From Nymphaea colorata (Eukaryota; Streptophyta; Magnoliopsida; Nymphaeales; Nymphaeaceae): a stretch of DNA of 64,000 nucleotides. Every line of letters starts with the position of its first letter. Within the stretch, counting starts at the first letter, position 1. The position numbers and the translations under genes were made by a program. This document shows positions 10,472 through 22,613 of this stretch, one piece after another. Where the stretch lies: the NCBI RefSeq assembly GCF_008831285.2, contig NC_045151.1:8137682-8201681 (forward strand). The letters run 5' to 3'. Below the pieces are notes generated by a model. That model did no database searches, was not told where the DNA came from, and was given only the letters and a program-made list of their open reading frames with translations.

Positions 10472-11579
10472 ATGGCACGCACTAGAGGAAGGAGTGTTAG
10501 TGGAGGAGGGAGAACTCCTCACAACAACGGGAACCGGAACACGGAGGCTCATCCTATTGGACCTCGGACGCCTGGTAGAAACATCCAACAACAACAAACG
10601 TTCATCATGAACACTTTGCAGATGATGACAGGATTGATGTATGGTTGGACGCAGAATACTTCTTCAGGAGGAACAAGTACGGATACAAACAGAACGACAA
10701 ATGGTGAGGCAAGAGGAGTAACTCACCAACAGTTTATGAGCTTGCACCCTCTGAAGTTTCATGGGAAAGGCACTGCTGACAATGCTGAACAGTGGATAAT
10801 AGAAACTGAGGAGATCTTTACCACTCTGGAAGTGCCTGACAACAAGAAGGTTCAGTATGGAACCTTTATGCTAAAAGGAGATGGTAAGGAATGGTGGCGG
10901 ACGCAACGTCAAGTGAAGTTTGCAAATCACGAAGCGACCTGGGGAGAATTCAAGGAAGCCTTCACACATGCCTACATCCCAACCTTCACACGGGAGAAAC
11001 GCATGCAAGAATTCTTGGAGCTTCAGCAAGGGAGTTTGAGTCTGCAAGAATATGTCATCAAATTCAGACATTTGGAAAAATATTACCCCCATGTGTATAC
11101 TACTGATGCGGACCGAGTAAATAAGTTCGTCAGAGGGCTTAAAGACGGGTTGCAGAACCAAGTAATTAGTAGTCGTCCGAGAGATCTAGACTACGCTATC
11201 GACATGCCACACGTCTTGAAGAGGGCTGGAACAGGATGCAAGGGACAGATAGGAAGAATGAATCTCTGCGATCCAAGTCGAGACCCGACATGTTCAAGAG
11301 AAGGCGCAGTGACAGGGGAAACCAAGGGGACAGATTCAAGTGACAGAGGCCATCGACATCTAGGGGGGACGGTGAATGCCCCAAGTGTCATCGCCAACAC
11401 CCTGGTAAACCATGTTACAGAGATATCAGAGCGTGTCTTTACTGTGGAGCACAAGGTCATTTTATTCGTGAGTGCCCAAAGAAGAAAGAGGTAGAGCAGA
11501 GGCGTGGTGCAACCAATCAGCCAGCAGAAAAGAAGGTACCTGGCAGAGTTTACGCGACCACGGTTGAAGAGTTGAAACC
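10472..11579 (+). pseudogene. Gypsy element 1 Gag (capsid and zinc knuckle), frameshifted
   Basis: I chose the ATG at 10472 (MARTRGRS), shortly after the leader. The capsid region contains WIIETEEIFTTL, GDGKEWW and FREFLELQQGSLS-like blocks, the Retrotrans_gag signature. After RPRDLDYAIDM (about 11200) the frame is lost near 11222. The downstream frame resumes with a stop near 11339 and then the zinc knuckle CLYCGAQGHFIREC (CX2CX4HX4C, about 11435-11475). Gag would package the element RNA in cytoplasmic particles. With a frameshift and a stop, this copy cannot. Confidence 0.9.
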
Positions 11580-11859
11580 TACTGACGTGATTGAAGGAAC
11601 CCTTCTTGTACAATCTCATTGGGCTCATGGTTTGTTTGATTCTGGAGCATCGCATTCTTTTGTTTCTAAGAGTTTTGCTGAACTTTTAAAGTTAGAAAGA
11701 AATAATATGCTTTATCAATTGTTAGTTACTACACCTATGGGAAATAAAGACACATGCAGGGCGTATCTAGAAAATGTGAAAATAGAAATACATGAACATT
11801 TATTGCCAGCACAGTTGGTGGTAATGAATATGATGGGGTATGACGTAATCCTATGAATG
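11580..11859 (+). pseudogene. Gypsy element 1 protease domain
   Basis: The open stretch contains the retropepsin active site DSGASHSF (starting at 11638), the hydrophobic flap and LPAQLVVMNMMGYDVIL. The domain processes the Gag-Pol polyprotein. The catalytic Asp-Ser-Gly is intact here, unlike in element 2. The domain ends at an in-frame TGA where the family has Gly (before MDWLY at 11857), a single-base change. Confidence 0.9.
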
Positions 11860-12572
11860 GATTGGTTATACCATCACTACGCAACGATTGATTGCAGAAA
11901 AAAAAAGCTGAAGATTCAGTTGGAGAATGGTCAAAAGATCGAATTTAGAGTAAAAACGCCCCAAGATCAAAGAAAGTTAGTTGTCTCAACAGTTAAGGCA
12001 AGGAAATACATGGAAAATGGGTGCACTGCATATTTGGTTAGCATGGACGCAATCGAGCAGAAATTAAAACCCATTAGTGAGGTGCGTACGGTGAAGGACT
12101 ATGCAGACGTGTTTCCTGAAGATTTACCTGGATTACCTCCTGTACGAGAGGTGGAGTTTGACATCGAATTGATACCAGGAACTGCACCTATTTCTAAGGC
12201 TCCATATAGAATGGCACCAGCAGAACTAGAGGAATTAAAGAAACAGATCTAAGATTTGGCCAGCAAGGGATTCATTCGTCCAAGTGTGTCACCTTGAGGA
12301 GCACCGGTCTTGTTTGTGAAGAAAAAAGATGGGTCAATGCAGTTGTGTATTGACTATCGAATGTTGAATCAGGTTACAATCAAGAACAGATATCCTTTGC
12401 CTAGAATCAAAGATTTATTCGATCAATTGAAGGAAGCAAAGGTGTTTTCTAAGATTGACTTGAGGTCGGGATACCATCAATTGCGAATTAAGGAAGAAGA
12501 TATTCCCAAAACAGCATTCCGCACACGTTATGGACATTATGAGTTTCGAGTGATGCCTTTTGGACTCACGAA
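11857..12572 (+). pseudogene. Gypsy element 1 reverse transcriptase, N-terminal part
   Basis: The conserved blocks are [83 protein letters not shown] and RVMPFGLTN. In-frame stops occur at about 12250 (after KKQI) and 12297 (a Trp position, TGA). The reading frame is then broken by a 2.58-kb insertion between GLTN and APAAF; the remainder resumes at 15153. Confidence 0.93.
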
Positions 12573-15152
12573 TAGGGATGTCAACGGATCGGATTCGGAT
12601 CAGATGTATCTTTTACCATATCCGATTATTCGGATATTCATATATTCGGATTCAGATATGAATTCGGATTCGGATGCAAAAAAGTTTATATCATATCCGA
12701 ATCCGATTTTAAAATCCATATCCGAATCCGTTTTTTAAGTTATTTTGAATCCGATCCGAATCTGATTTTTAAGTTATTTTGAATCCGATCCGAATCCAAA
12801 CTTCAAATTTTATCAGAATTTTAAATTTATCCGAATCCGATCCGAATTCAACTTTTTATATCTGAATCCGGTCGAATTTTTCTCGTTTGTTGGAATGAAA
12901 AAGTTTTAAATTTTTGAATTTTTTTTCTCAATGAACAGTAGATTTTTGGCGCATCAAATTTGGAGGCAAAACAAAACGCCCCAGGTTGCATTTGGAGGCA
13001 AAACAAAGAAAACTGAATGGAAAAAAAGTTCACATATCAAGCATTAACAGTTCAAGTTTAGTGAACTCGAATTCAACTTAATTATTAAAATGAGTTTATC
13101 TCTATTTTTTAATTTTTTAAGATATGCTTGATTTCTTAATATTTTTCAACAAGTCGAGTTTTTTTACTGAATTTGACTATAAATTGCTTTATATTTTGAA
13201 TTTTATATTTTCATATTTTCTTTTTATAAGCAAATACTTATTACTTAAATTTCACATGTTTGGTTAAAATGTTTTAACTGTTAGCTTATTAATTTTCTCA
13301 ATAAGATCTTTATATCATATCTTATCATATTTGACTTTTATGTCTTTAAGTTGTTTAAGGACGTTTTAAATTATTTTCACATATATTTTTGATAAATTCT
13401 TTTTTTTTTTAAATACTTGTTGAAAACAAATAGTATATTGAACTTTGATTGGTCTATTGAACAACTAGTATGTTTAACTTTCATATTTTTTTCAAATTAA
13501 CTATGCATATTGAACACTGATTGGTCTATTTTGAATAATAATATATTTTAATTAAGTAAATTATGACTTTGTGATGATTTCTTATTAAGAATTATTAAAT
13601 CAGGTGATCCATATTATTTCTCATTTAAAAAAAGACATTATTTAATGTTTTCTTTTCATTTCATTGAGTTAATTGAAATAGTTTGTGTTACATCTGTAAA
13701 ATGAATGTTCATTGATATAACAAATAATTTATTATTCCTCTTACCTCCATCAAATAGTTGTTTTTTATACATAAAACTGTATAATCACTCCAACGATATA
13801 TAATATAAGATAGTTTATTAAATCATACAATTTGTTGTTTTCCTACTAGTTAGAGGCTTTTGTTTTCAAGTTTGTGAATTATGTGTTACATATCGAATAC
13901 TTAAGCCTTTTGAATGAATTGTATGTTTATACAAAGTAATTTACTTGATTGATTAAATAAGTAAATTGCTAATTTGACAAATAAAACTTTTTTATAAGTT
14001 TAGCAGTTTTTCATAGTGAGATTATGCACAATGAAACTTAAAATGAATATCATAATGCGTTTAAGATTTCTATTTATTATAAAACATATTTTTTTTAAGT
14101 TTTGCTTTTTTAAAAATTATGTTTTTTGCTATCAACTTTTTTTTTCATAGGTGAAGTACATGCCAATATTTTTTTTTAAACTTGTTATTTTTTAAATATA
14201 TAATATAGCTATTCTTGTAACCAATTTGACATTACGGTCCATTAAAAGAATTGTAGCTTTAAAAGTGTTTTTTTCATATTTTTTAAAATTCCCATTTTAT
14301 TGAATTTCTTCATTGAAGTTTTCTTTATTATTTCAATTAAGTAAATATATTATTTACGATATCATGCTTAATTGATGTCTTAACTATAATAGTTTACTTA
14401 ATTAAAAAAGAAATTAATTAAACATAGTATTATTTAGTTAATTAATTATATATATTTTAAAATATTTTAAGTTAAATGGTGTACATAATTTCTATAAAAA
14501 TATTGTTACATGCAACTCCATGAAAAAATCAGCTCTTAATGAGATTATACCATATATAATATTTATGTTCTAATTCATTCATGGTGTTAAGTTAGTGGGT
14601 TTGGCTAGACCTTTTGGCCAAAAGATCATATGTTGTCTTAGGTTTACATTTCAAAACCTGGAGGCTACACCACAACTCAACATTCACGGCTCACGTAGTT
14701 CGGATTCGGATATCGGGCTCACGTGGTTCGGATTCGGATATCATCTTGAAGTTCGGATTCGGATATTCGGATATCAGGTTATAGTTAGTATCCGATCAGA
14801 TATTTACTTAAAACTGAATCCGGATTCGGATATCGGGCTCACGTGGTTCGGATTCGGATATCATGTTGAAGTTCGGATTCGGATATTCGGATATCAGGTT
14901 ACAGTTAGTATCCGATCGGATATTTACTTAAAACTGAATCCGAATCCGTATCCGATCGGATGTTATGTAGTTAATATCTGATCGGATATTTACTTAAAAC
15001 TGAATCCGAATCCGTATCCGATCAGACGTTATTTCTTAAATCTGAATCCGATCCGATTTCTCAATCAGATGTCAAATTGGTTACCATATCCGACTTTGTA
15101 AGAGCATTTCGGTTCGGATATCCGATTCAGATCCGATCCGTTGACATCCCTA
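12573..15152. mobile_element. Non-autonomous hAT-like element, 2580 bp, inserted in the RT
   Basis: The element is flanked by 8-bp target duplications CTCACGAA (12565-12572 and 15153-15160). The ends are inverted TAGGGATGTCAACGGATCGG, with about 22 bp matching. Subterminal regions (12590-12860 and 14690-15140) are packed with GGATTCGGAT and ATCCGAATCC words, mostly in inverted orientation between the two ends. A 120-bp unit is tandemly repeated at about 14700-14940. The interior (12900-14580) is AT-rich with no transposase. Because of a T/A flank ambiguity, the ends could also be read as AGGGATG with a 10-bp duplication, as in Mutator-like elements. TAGGG ends plus 8 bp favour hAT. Confidence 0.88.
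14700..14940 (+). repeat. Tandem 120-bp duplication with GGATTCGGAT words
   Basis: Two adjacent units of about 120 bp share GGATATCGGGCTCACGTGG, TTGAAGTTCGGATTCGG and ATTTACTTAAAACTGAATCC in the same order, differing at about three positions. Partial further repeats follow to about 15040. The unit lies inside the hAT-like element's right subterminal region. The 128-codon ORF over it is a by-product of the repeat. Confidence 0.88.
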
Positions 15153-16000
15153 CTCACGAATGCCCCAGCAGCTTTTATGGATCTCATGAATTGGATATTT
15201 TACGAGTACTTAGACCGATTCGTTATAGTATTCATTGATGATGTGCTAGTATACTCCGAGTGTGAAGCGATGCATGCTCGAGTTAGTGATGAGGATATTG
15301 ACACAAAATCAACTGTATGCCAAATATTTCAAGTGTGAGTTTTGGCTAGACAAAGTGAATTTCTTGGGACATGTAATCTCTAAGGAGGGAGTGGCAGTTG
15401 ATCCGGCCAAAGTGGAAGCTGTACAACAATGGAATGCGCCAACTAATGTGTCAGAAATCAGAAGCTTTCTTGGCTTGGCAGGTTACTACAGGAAGTTCAT
15501 CAAGGACTTTTCGAAAATCGCAACCCCAATGACTAAACTGCTACGGAAAGGAGTGAAATTTACGTGGACAGAGGATTGTCAGAAGAGTTTTCAGATGTTG
15601 AAAGACAGTTTGACTAGTGCCCCAATTCTAACACTGCCAAATGGGAGGAAATGATTTGTGGTGTATACCGATGCTTCAGGAACAGGATATGGAGCAGTGC
15701 TTATGCAAAAGGACAATGTTATAGCTTATGCCTCTAGACAACTAAAACAACACGAGAAGAACTATCCAACACATGATTTGGAATTAGGAGCTGTGGTATT
15801 TGCACTAAAAATATGGAGACATTACCTCTATGGTGTGGAATTTGAAGTATTTTCTGACCATAAATCCCTCAAATATTTGTTCTCGTAGAAGGAATTAAAC
15901 CTAAGACAAAGAAGATGGCTGGAATATCTCAAAGATTACGACTTTGAAATAAAGTATCGTCCAGGAAAGGCCAATGTGGTAGCCGATGCACTTAGCAGGA
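15153..16000 (+). pseudogene. Gypsy element 1 RT C-terminal part and RNase H
   Basis: The sequence resumes the RT at [12 protein letters not shown] and contains the catalytic FIDD box (about 15231-15245), the [10 protein letters not shown] and [12 protein letters not shown] blocks, then RNase H ([13 protein letters not shown] at 15661, [19 protein letters not shown], and VVADALSR at about 15979). A frame change occurs near 15290. Single-base stops occur at about 15652 (TGA, a Gly position before FVVYTD) and 15886 (TAG, a Gln position). RT and RNase H convert element RNA to DNA; this copy cannot encode a continuous enzyme. Confidence 0.93.
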
Positions 16001-17553
16001 AGACGACTGCTAAAGCTAGTGGACTATTAATGCAGACATGGAGTTTGGTGGAAGACTTGGAAAAATGGCATCCATTGCGAGATGATAATGGAAAGGTGAA
16101 GTGTGCAGGAATAATTCGAGATAGTTTCCTTGATGAAATTATTGAGAAACAAAAACAGAGCCCGGAATATGCGAAGTTGAAACTTGAGTGTCACAAGAAA
16201 GAAGGAACTCCTTATTTTGAGGATGAGGATGGATCTGTGTGGTTCAATGGTAGATTGTGGGTTCCGAATGATCCAGAAGTGAAGAACAAGTTGTTGGAAG
16301 AGGCACACAAGACAAGATACACCATACATCCAGGAAGCACAAAGATGTATCAAAATTTAAGGATAAACTTCTGGTGGCCAGGAATGAAGAAAGAGATTGC
16401 TGAGTTCGTCTCACGATGCATGGTGTGTCAACAGGTTAAAGTGGAACATCAGAAACCAGGTGGTTTGATGCAACAGATAGAAATTCCTCAATGGAAATGG
16501 GAAGACATCACCATGGACTTTGTAGTGGGGTTACCACGTACTCGACGATAACACGATGCTATTTGGGTAGTGGTAGACCGCCTAACTAAATCTGCACATT
16601 TTCTTCCGATCAAGATTTCACAATCCCTAGAAAGTCTAGCAGATTTGTATGTTGATGAAATTGTGAGACTTCATGGAATCCCTAAATCAATAATCTCTGA
16701 CAGAGATCCAAGATTTACATCCAAGCTTTGGGAAAGGTTACAGGAAGCGTTGGGAACAAAATTGAAACTGAGCACATCATTTCATCCACAGACAGATGGA
16801 CAGTCTGAGCGAACCATCCAGACTCTTGAAGATATGTTAAGAGCTTGTGTTTTGCAATGGAAGGGTGAATGAGATAAACATGTGAAGTTGGCTGAGTTTG
16901 CCTACAACAACAGCTATCACTCTAGCATTGGAATGGCTCCATTTGAAGCTCTTTATGGCCGACCTTGTAGATCACCATCATGTTGGACAGAGATAGGACA
17001 CAACAAGATTGAGGATCCTTTGGTGATCCAACACTACACTGATCAGATCAAAATGATTAGAAAGAAACTTTTGGCAGCTCAGAGTCGACAAAAGAGTTAT
17101 GCAGACCAACGAAGAAGAGAGCTAGCTTTTGAAGCGGGAGATCATGTATTTCTCAAGGTATCACCCACCAAGAGTGTTTTTCGATTCGAAAAGAAGGGAA
17201 AATTGAGCCCAAGATACATTGGTCCATTCGAGATTTTGGAAAAAGTTGAAGAGGTTGCATATCGAATTGCACTTCCACCGCAGTATAGTCATGTTCATCC
17301 AGTATTTCACGTGTCGATGTTAAGGAAGTATGTACCTGATCCTTCGCATGTGATAGACTATGAAGAAGTTGATTTGCAAGAGGACATGACAACCGATGAA
17401 AAACCGCTTCGGATCATAGACCGAAAGGAGCATGTATTGCGAAAGAAGACAATCCCACTAGTTCAAGTGGAATGGCAGCATCATGGCATCAAACAATGCA
17501 CGTGGGAGCCAGAAGAAGACATGAGAATGAATTACCCTCAACTATTTCAATAA
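16001..17553 (+). pseudogene. Gypsy element 1 integrase with C-terminal chromodomain
   Basis: The HHCC zinc-binding region spans about 16300-16440 (AHKTRYTIHPGS, then CMVCQQVK). The DDE core follows: DFVVGLP, DRDPRF and [12 protein letters not shown]. Next come the GPFEILEKV and HPVFHVSMLRKY blocks. The terminal chromodomain-like tail (about 17400-17550) has VEWQHHGIKQCTWEPEEDMR. Stops interrupt at about 16549 (TAA for Gln) and 16869 (TGA for Trp). Domain order PR-RT-RH-IN-chromodomain, long LTRs and the Met primer site fit plant chromoviruses of the Tekay/Del type (inference). The family's natural stop is at 17553. Confidence 0.92.
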
Positions 17554-17588
17554 GGTACGCTTAAATTTCGAGGACGAAATTTCTTTTT

Positions 17589-17600
17589 AGGGGGGGAGGA
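17589..17600 (+). other. Polypurine tract of gypsy element 1
   Basis: AGGGGGGGAGGA lies directly before the LTR start TGTAACGCCC at 17601. It is the plus-strand priming site used in reverse transcription. Confidence 0.88.
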
Positions 17601-19345
17601 TGTAACGCCCATGATCTCTAAAACAAAATAATATTACATTTTTCATTTGGTAACTGAAACACCCTATAAACTCTACACCAATATGCCAGAAGTTTTATTT
17701 CTTCAGCACTCAAACACACATATAGTAACACTCATAAAAAGAAACAGCAACAGTAGCAAGGAGGGTTCTTATAGCAGAATCTATTGGTGCAACAGGGAGG
17801 TCTCTTCTTTCTCATTTTGTTTGAAGAGAAACAGGACTTCGCAGATTTCTCATCCAATGAGGGAAATGCCTTGGAGCAAGAGGGCATCAGCTAGCTTCTA
17901 GTTTGCAGCTTGTGTTGGGTGAATTGAATCTCAGAATACATACTCACTGGCATTGGAGCATGTTCCAATAGACTTTGGATTGCACAAGATTCCAGTCTCC
18001 ACAACTCCTGTTCCACAGCATCCCTTTCTTGTTTCAAGAAACCCTGCCATAGTTCCAATAGCAATGGATGAGTCACAAAATCAACAGAATTATTTATGAT
18101 GCCGCTGTCAAAATATTGGACCATGATTAGTGATGCAACATATCATAAAAGCTAGAATTTTTTATTTTGCTCATGCCGCTGTCAATGAACTAATTTGAGT
18201 GTGATTCATGCTAGTGCCTGAATCACTTCAGGTGGCAGATTGGACCATGTCATGTACAATGTACATGATATTCTTTCATTAATTCCTTCACATATGCCTC
18301 CTAAACCTATTCTCAAGGAAGAAGATAAGCAATTTGAGCTTGACATCTGGAGCCCATTAGGCAAGTAACGTCTGTGTGATTATTCTTTGGAGATGGCACA
18401 GTTGTTTGATGACCTTACTGTTGCCTCAACCATTAAAATGACAAGTGTATAAGCTCTGCCTCTGCTTTTTCAGAATTGTGAACATAACCTATTCATCTAA
18501 TAGGAAGTGAAGTAGCAGATCTAAGAACAATGAGCAAATCAGATAAATGAGGTCTTTTGGAAGGGAAGTTGTTCCAACACTTCTGCATCAAAGACTTCAA
18601 AACAATGGGGCAGTCAGTCGGCTGGAGGCCACAGGCGACGCATCAAACACTTTGTAAACAGAGGATGGGCCAAACATACAAAACAAATAAGCTAATAAAG
18701 ATATTTCAATATATAAGGGCATTAGCAACTCAATCAGTCGTAACAAAGAACAATGGAGGTGAAACGAAAATCTATGCTCTACTAAAACAGAAGGGGATTT
18801 AAGACTCTGGCAATGTAAGGTGAAACGAGGGAATGCAGCCTTCTATGCTATGCTAAAATCGCAACAAAGGGGATTTGAGAAATACCAGAAGTTGACAAAA
18901 TGAGGGCAAAAGCAACAGTGACGGCGGATTGGAGAAGCGGCGACCGTGGCGTTGGCGGATGCTGCCCTGTCTTCCCTGCTGGTCAGATGCCAGAAATGAA
19001 TATATTAGGGCAACAGTGAAAGGGAGAAAAGGAGGGCATCAGAGAGCAAGAGAGAAAGGGAGAAAGAGAGAAAGGGAGATGCCAACAAAACCTGCGAGCG
19101 ACGGTGATTAGGGCACTGTTTTGGGAGAAGACGAGGGCATCAGAGAGCAAGAGAGAAAGGGGGAAAGATCACCGGCGACGGCGGAGTGGCGACGGTGGGA
19201 GCAGCCTCTGGTGCGACATTGAGAAGGCGGCAGGGACGAGGGAGGAAGAGCTGCGGGCGGATGGAGGAAATGAGGGGGAAGGGTGTCGAGCGGGGGAGGG
19301 TGTCGAGCGTGGGGGGAGATGTCGAGCGCAGGGGGAGAGGGCGTC

Positions 19346-19445
19346 GAGCGGGTGGAATTCCACCCGCTCCCATTTTGCATCAAACGGGGTGAATTTCACC
19401 CCGTTTGATGACATTTTAGTTGGGCGGGTGAATTTTCACCCGCCC
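19346..19445. repeat. Cluster of three palindromes with a shared GGTGAA/TTCACC core
   Basis: 19346-19369 is a perfect 24-bp palindrome (arm GAGCGGGTGGAA). 19378-19410 has 16-bp arms (CATCAAACGGGGTGAA) around one T. 19422-19445 has 11-bp arms (GGGCGGGTGAA) around TT. All three centre on a GGTG(G)AA-TTCC/TTCACC core and lie within 100 bases inside the diverged LTR. Confidence 0.9.
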
Positions 19446-19497
19446 GTACCATTTTTTCGAAAAAATGCCACTTCAACCGGGCAATCAAATGCCCCCT

Positions 19498-19628
19498 AAA
19501 GGAAAGGAAACAATAGAATTTATAATATTTTACAATAATACATTCAATTCGTGCTCTATCATATAAAGGAAAGGAAACGATAGAATTTATAATATTTTAC
19601 AATAATACCTTCAATTCGTGCTCTTTGA
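19498..19628 (+). repeat. 67-bp tandem duplication
   Basis: Two adjacent copies begin AAAGGAAAGGAAACRATAG and share TTTATAATATTTTACAATAA and TTCAATTCGTGCTCT. They differ at about two positions plus the end. Confidence 0.92.
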
Positions 19629-20340
19629 TAGAGACAAAGTGAGGTGGTGGAAGGGGTATAGATGGTAGAAAGAGGCAAACTTTTCATTTTCTTCCCAATC
19701 TCTCGAATTTTGGAGGGATTGGATTTACATTACATTCTCATTTCTTTTCCCTCTCATTGCAACCAAATAAACTTTTTAATTTTCTTTCTTTTCCCTCATT
19801 TCTAATTAATCAACCAAACAAAGGATTGATTGTTCAATCCTTCTCTTTTCCTCCATCTAACATGGCCTAAAGGATTTTCTGCGAGAGGAAAGAGAGTATC
19901 GAGCGGAAAAAATGAAAAATCGGTTCGGACTGAATTTATACTCAAAATTGGAAAATTATAAATTTAGTCCACATTATTAGCCAAAGTTTCAAAAATGCTA
20001 TCGATTTTTTTCGAAATTAATGCCGCAACATTTTTGCTAAAAAATTATTCAGAAAGAGACTTGCGAAAGTTAATTTCAGTGAAAACCTGAGAATTTATAC
20101 GAAATTTCTTAGAGATACCCTCAAATTTATTATAAATTTCTAAAAGAGGGTTCAATAAAATTGTTTTGCAATTTTAGTGAAAAACTGAGATTTTATATGC
20201 AATTATGTATAGATACCTTCAGACTTGTTGAAATTGCTATAAGAGGGTTACGATTATAGTTTTGAAAATAAAAGATGAAATTCATGTTCTAAAATTTAAC
20301 CTTGCTTCTAAGTGGTGTTTTAGAATTTTGTTGGAGATGT

Positions 20341-21155
20341 CTTGACATGATATTGTTAGTGTTGCAAATATCTAAACGATGATTTAAATTCCTCTTTGTG
20401 GATCTCATCTTGACTTTAAAATCGCAACTCATAAATGACTTTTAGAGTGGAAGTCTCAGAACTTGCCAAGATTGAAAAAACTAAATGGTTAGCTAAATGT
20501 ATGTATGCTTATGCAATTTTATTATTTTGTAAGTGCATGACCGGAATGGTGCTATAAACCTTGTGTTTCTACACTAACTAAAATCTTATTTGGATATGGA
20601 TATTATGTTGAAACACGTTCATATTGTATTTGAATTTAGATCCTTTTTATTTGCTTAAATACATATCAATTCTATTGGTGACATCATTATGTTTTGATCC
20701 ACATTGGTATGATCTGAATCTAAATAACCATTTGAATTTTTGCTTTGGATCTAATAGTTACTTATGGGAGGCAAAGGAAAAGAGTAAACTATCTTATGCA
20801 TAAAGAATGAACGTAATCTTAGGACAATTCTTGCCAAGTGAAGAGTAATTTTTTATTCGCTTGCACATGATGATCATCACTTCTAGTGAGAATCTCGATC
20901 ACTATAAGAAAAAATAAGGGAAAAAGGGCCTCCTTGTCTCAAACCCTGACAAGGAAAAAACCATTCCCTCTCCTTGCCATTGATAACAACAGCAAAAGAG
21001 ACAGTAGAAACAAGCATAAGAATTCAGTCAACCCACTAGGATCAAAAGCTCAGATGGAGAAGAGCTGCCCTGAGAAATACCCAGTTGACCCGATCGTAAG
21101 TTTTACTAAGATCTAATTTGATGCCAACAACCTTCTTATTATTGTCCTATAAACT
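20341..21155. other. AT-rich non-coding stretch, right copy
   Basis: This is the duplicate of 225-1039, with nothing recognisable. The 76-codon frame (20886-21116) differs from the left one by a single Ile/Val change, expected from the recent duplication and not evidence of selection. Confidence 0.5.
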
Positions 21156-22613
21156 ATCAATGACTTCATACTCAATGAGAAAACACTCCTAAACTTCTGA
21201 TTTCAATCCTTCAAACCAACCAATATAAATTTAACACCTTGAACTCATTGCATTAGCTATAATGGAGCAAATCGAAGGCTTAAACTCAATTCGCATTCAT
21301 ACGAACTTGCGATTTCAATTCTTTTAATCATTTAATTTAGATGTAACAAGAAGTTGAACACATTCGATTAATTATAAGGGATCAAATGAATGCCTTAAAT
21401 CCAATTCGCTTTCATATGAACTTGTACTTTCAATCTCTTAAATCAATCAATATAAATATAACAATAAATTAAACGCATTGAATTAAATATAAGGCATCAA
21501 ATGAATGGTTTAAATCTCTTTCATATTTGTACGGACTTGTGATTTCAATCCTTTAAATCATTTCATCTAGAGGTAACAATAAGTTAAACACATTGGATTA
21601 ACTATAATGGAGTAAATGAATGACTTAAATCTCATTCATATTCAAATGACCTTGTGATTTCAATTACTAAAATCATTCAATATAGATGTAACAATAAGTT
21701 GAAGTCATTGAATGAACTATGATGGTGCAAATGAATAGCTTAAATCTCATTTGGATTTATATGAACTTGTGATTTCAATACCTTAAATCAACAAATATAA
21801 ATGCAACAAAAAGTTCAACTTATTAAATTAACAATAAGAGAGTGAATGGATGGCTTAAATTTTCATTTGTATTCATATGAACTTGTGATTTCAACTCTTT
21901 AAAGCATTCAATATAAGTATAACCATAAGTTGAACTCATATGATTAACTATCAATGATCAAATGAATGTTTTAAGTCATATTCATATTCATATGAATTCA
22001 TCATTTCAATAATTTAAACAATCAATATAGACATAACAAGAATATAAATGAATGACTTAAATTATTCAATATAAATGTAACAATAAGTTGAACTCGTTGT
22101 ATTAACTATAAGGGATCAAATGAATGACTTAAACCTCATTTGTATTCATAGGAAATTAACTATAAGGGATCAAATGAATGACTTAAATCTCATTTGTATT
22201 CATAGGAACTTGTTGTTTCAAAGCTTTAAGTCATTCAATGTAGATGTAACAAGTTAAACTCCATGGATTAACTATAAGGGATCAAATGAATGGAAAAAAT
22301 CTCATTCGCATTCATACAAAACATCTGATTTCAATGCTTTAAATAATTCAATATAGTTGTAACAACAAGTTGAACTAATTGGATTAACAATAAGGAATCA
22401 AATGAATAGCTTAAATCACAATCAATTTAATACGAACTTGCAATTTTGTCCTTCAAATCAATCAATATAAATTTAACAAAAGTTTAATTCAATGGATTGA
22501 CTATATGAGATCAAATGAATGGCTTGAATCCCTTTCATATTCATACAAACTTCTGATTTCAATACTTGAAATCATTCAATATAGATGAAACAATAAGTTC
22601 AACTCATTGGATA
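21156..22613 (+). repeat. Degenerate ~115-bp tandem satellite (right copy)
   Basis: This is the duplicate of 1040-2495, with the same unit order and the same partial units. It differs by a few substitutions and a 2-bp indel (ACAATAAGGAATC here, ACAAAGGAATC on the left). Because the units match by position rather than being shuffled, the array was copied as a block by the duplication and has not been reshuffled since. Confidence 0.9.

Larger units (their letters stand above)
17601..20340 (+). mobile_element. Diverged gypsy LTR following element 1 interior
   Basis: It begins TGTAACGCCCATGATCTC, identical for 18 bases to the LTRs at 7312 and 27421, then diverges at once. Clear but distant similarity returns from about 19880: ATGCCGCAACATTTTTGCTA and GACTTGCGAAAG match the other LTRs around 8940-8990. 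It is thus the same LTR family but a different subfamily or much older, not the sister of the 5' LTR. Its right end is unclear; homology is visible to about 20340. Region 17640-18900 shows nothing recognisable. Confidence 0.65.

Noticed and set aside
14610-14640. CCTTTTGGCCAAAAGATCA resembling part of U2 snRNA
   Set aside because: The match is short, and the flanking U2 elements (branch-site pairing region, Sm site, stem loops) are absent. It lies inside the hAT-like element.
14595-14981. 128-codon ORF with an internal repeated peptide
   Set aside because: The repeat in the peptide is the 120-bp tandem DNA repeat of the hAT-like element. There is no transposase or other signature.
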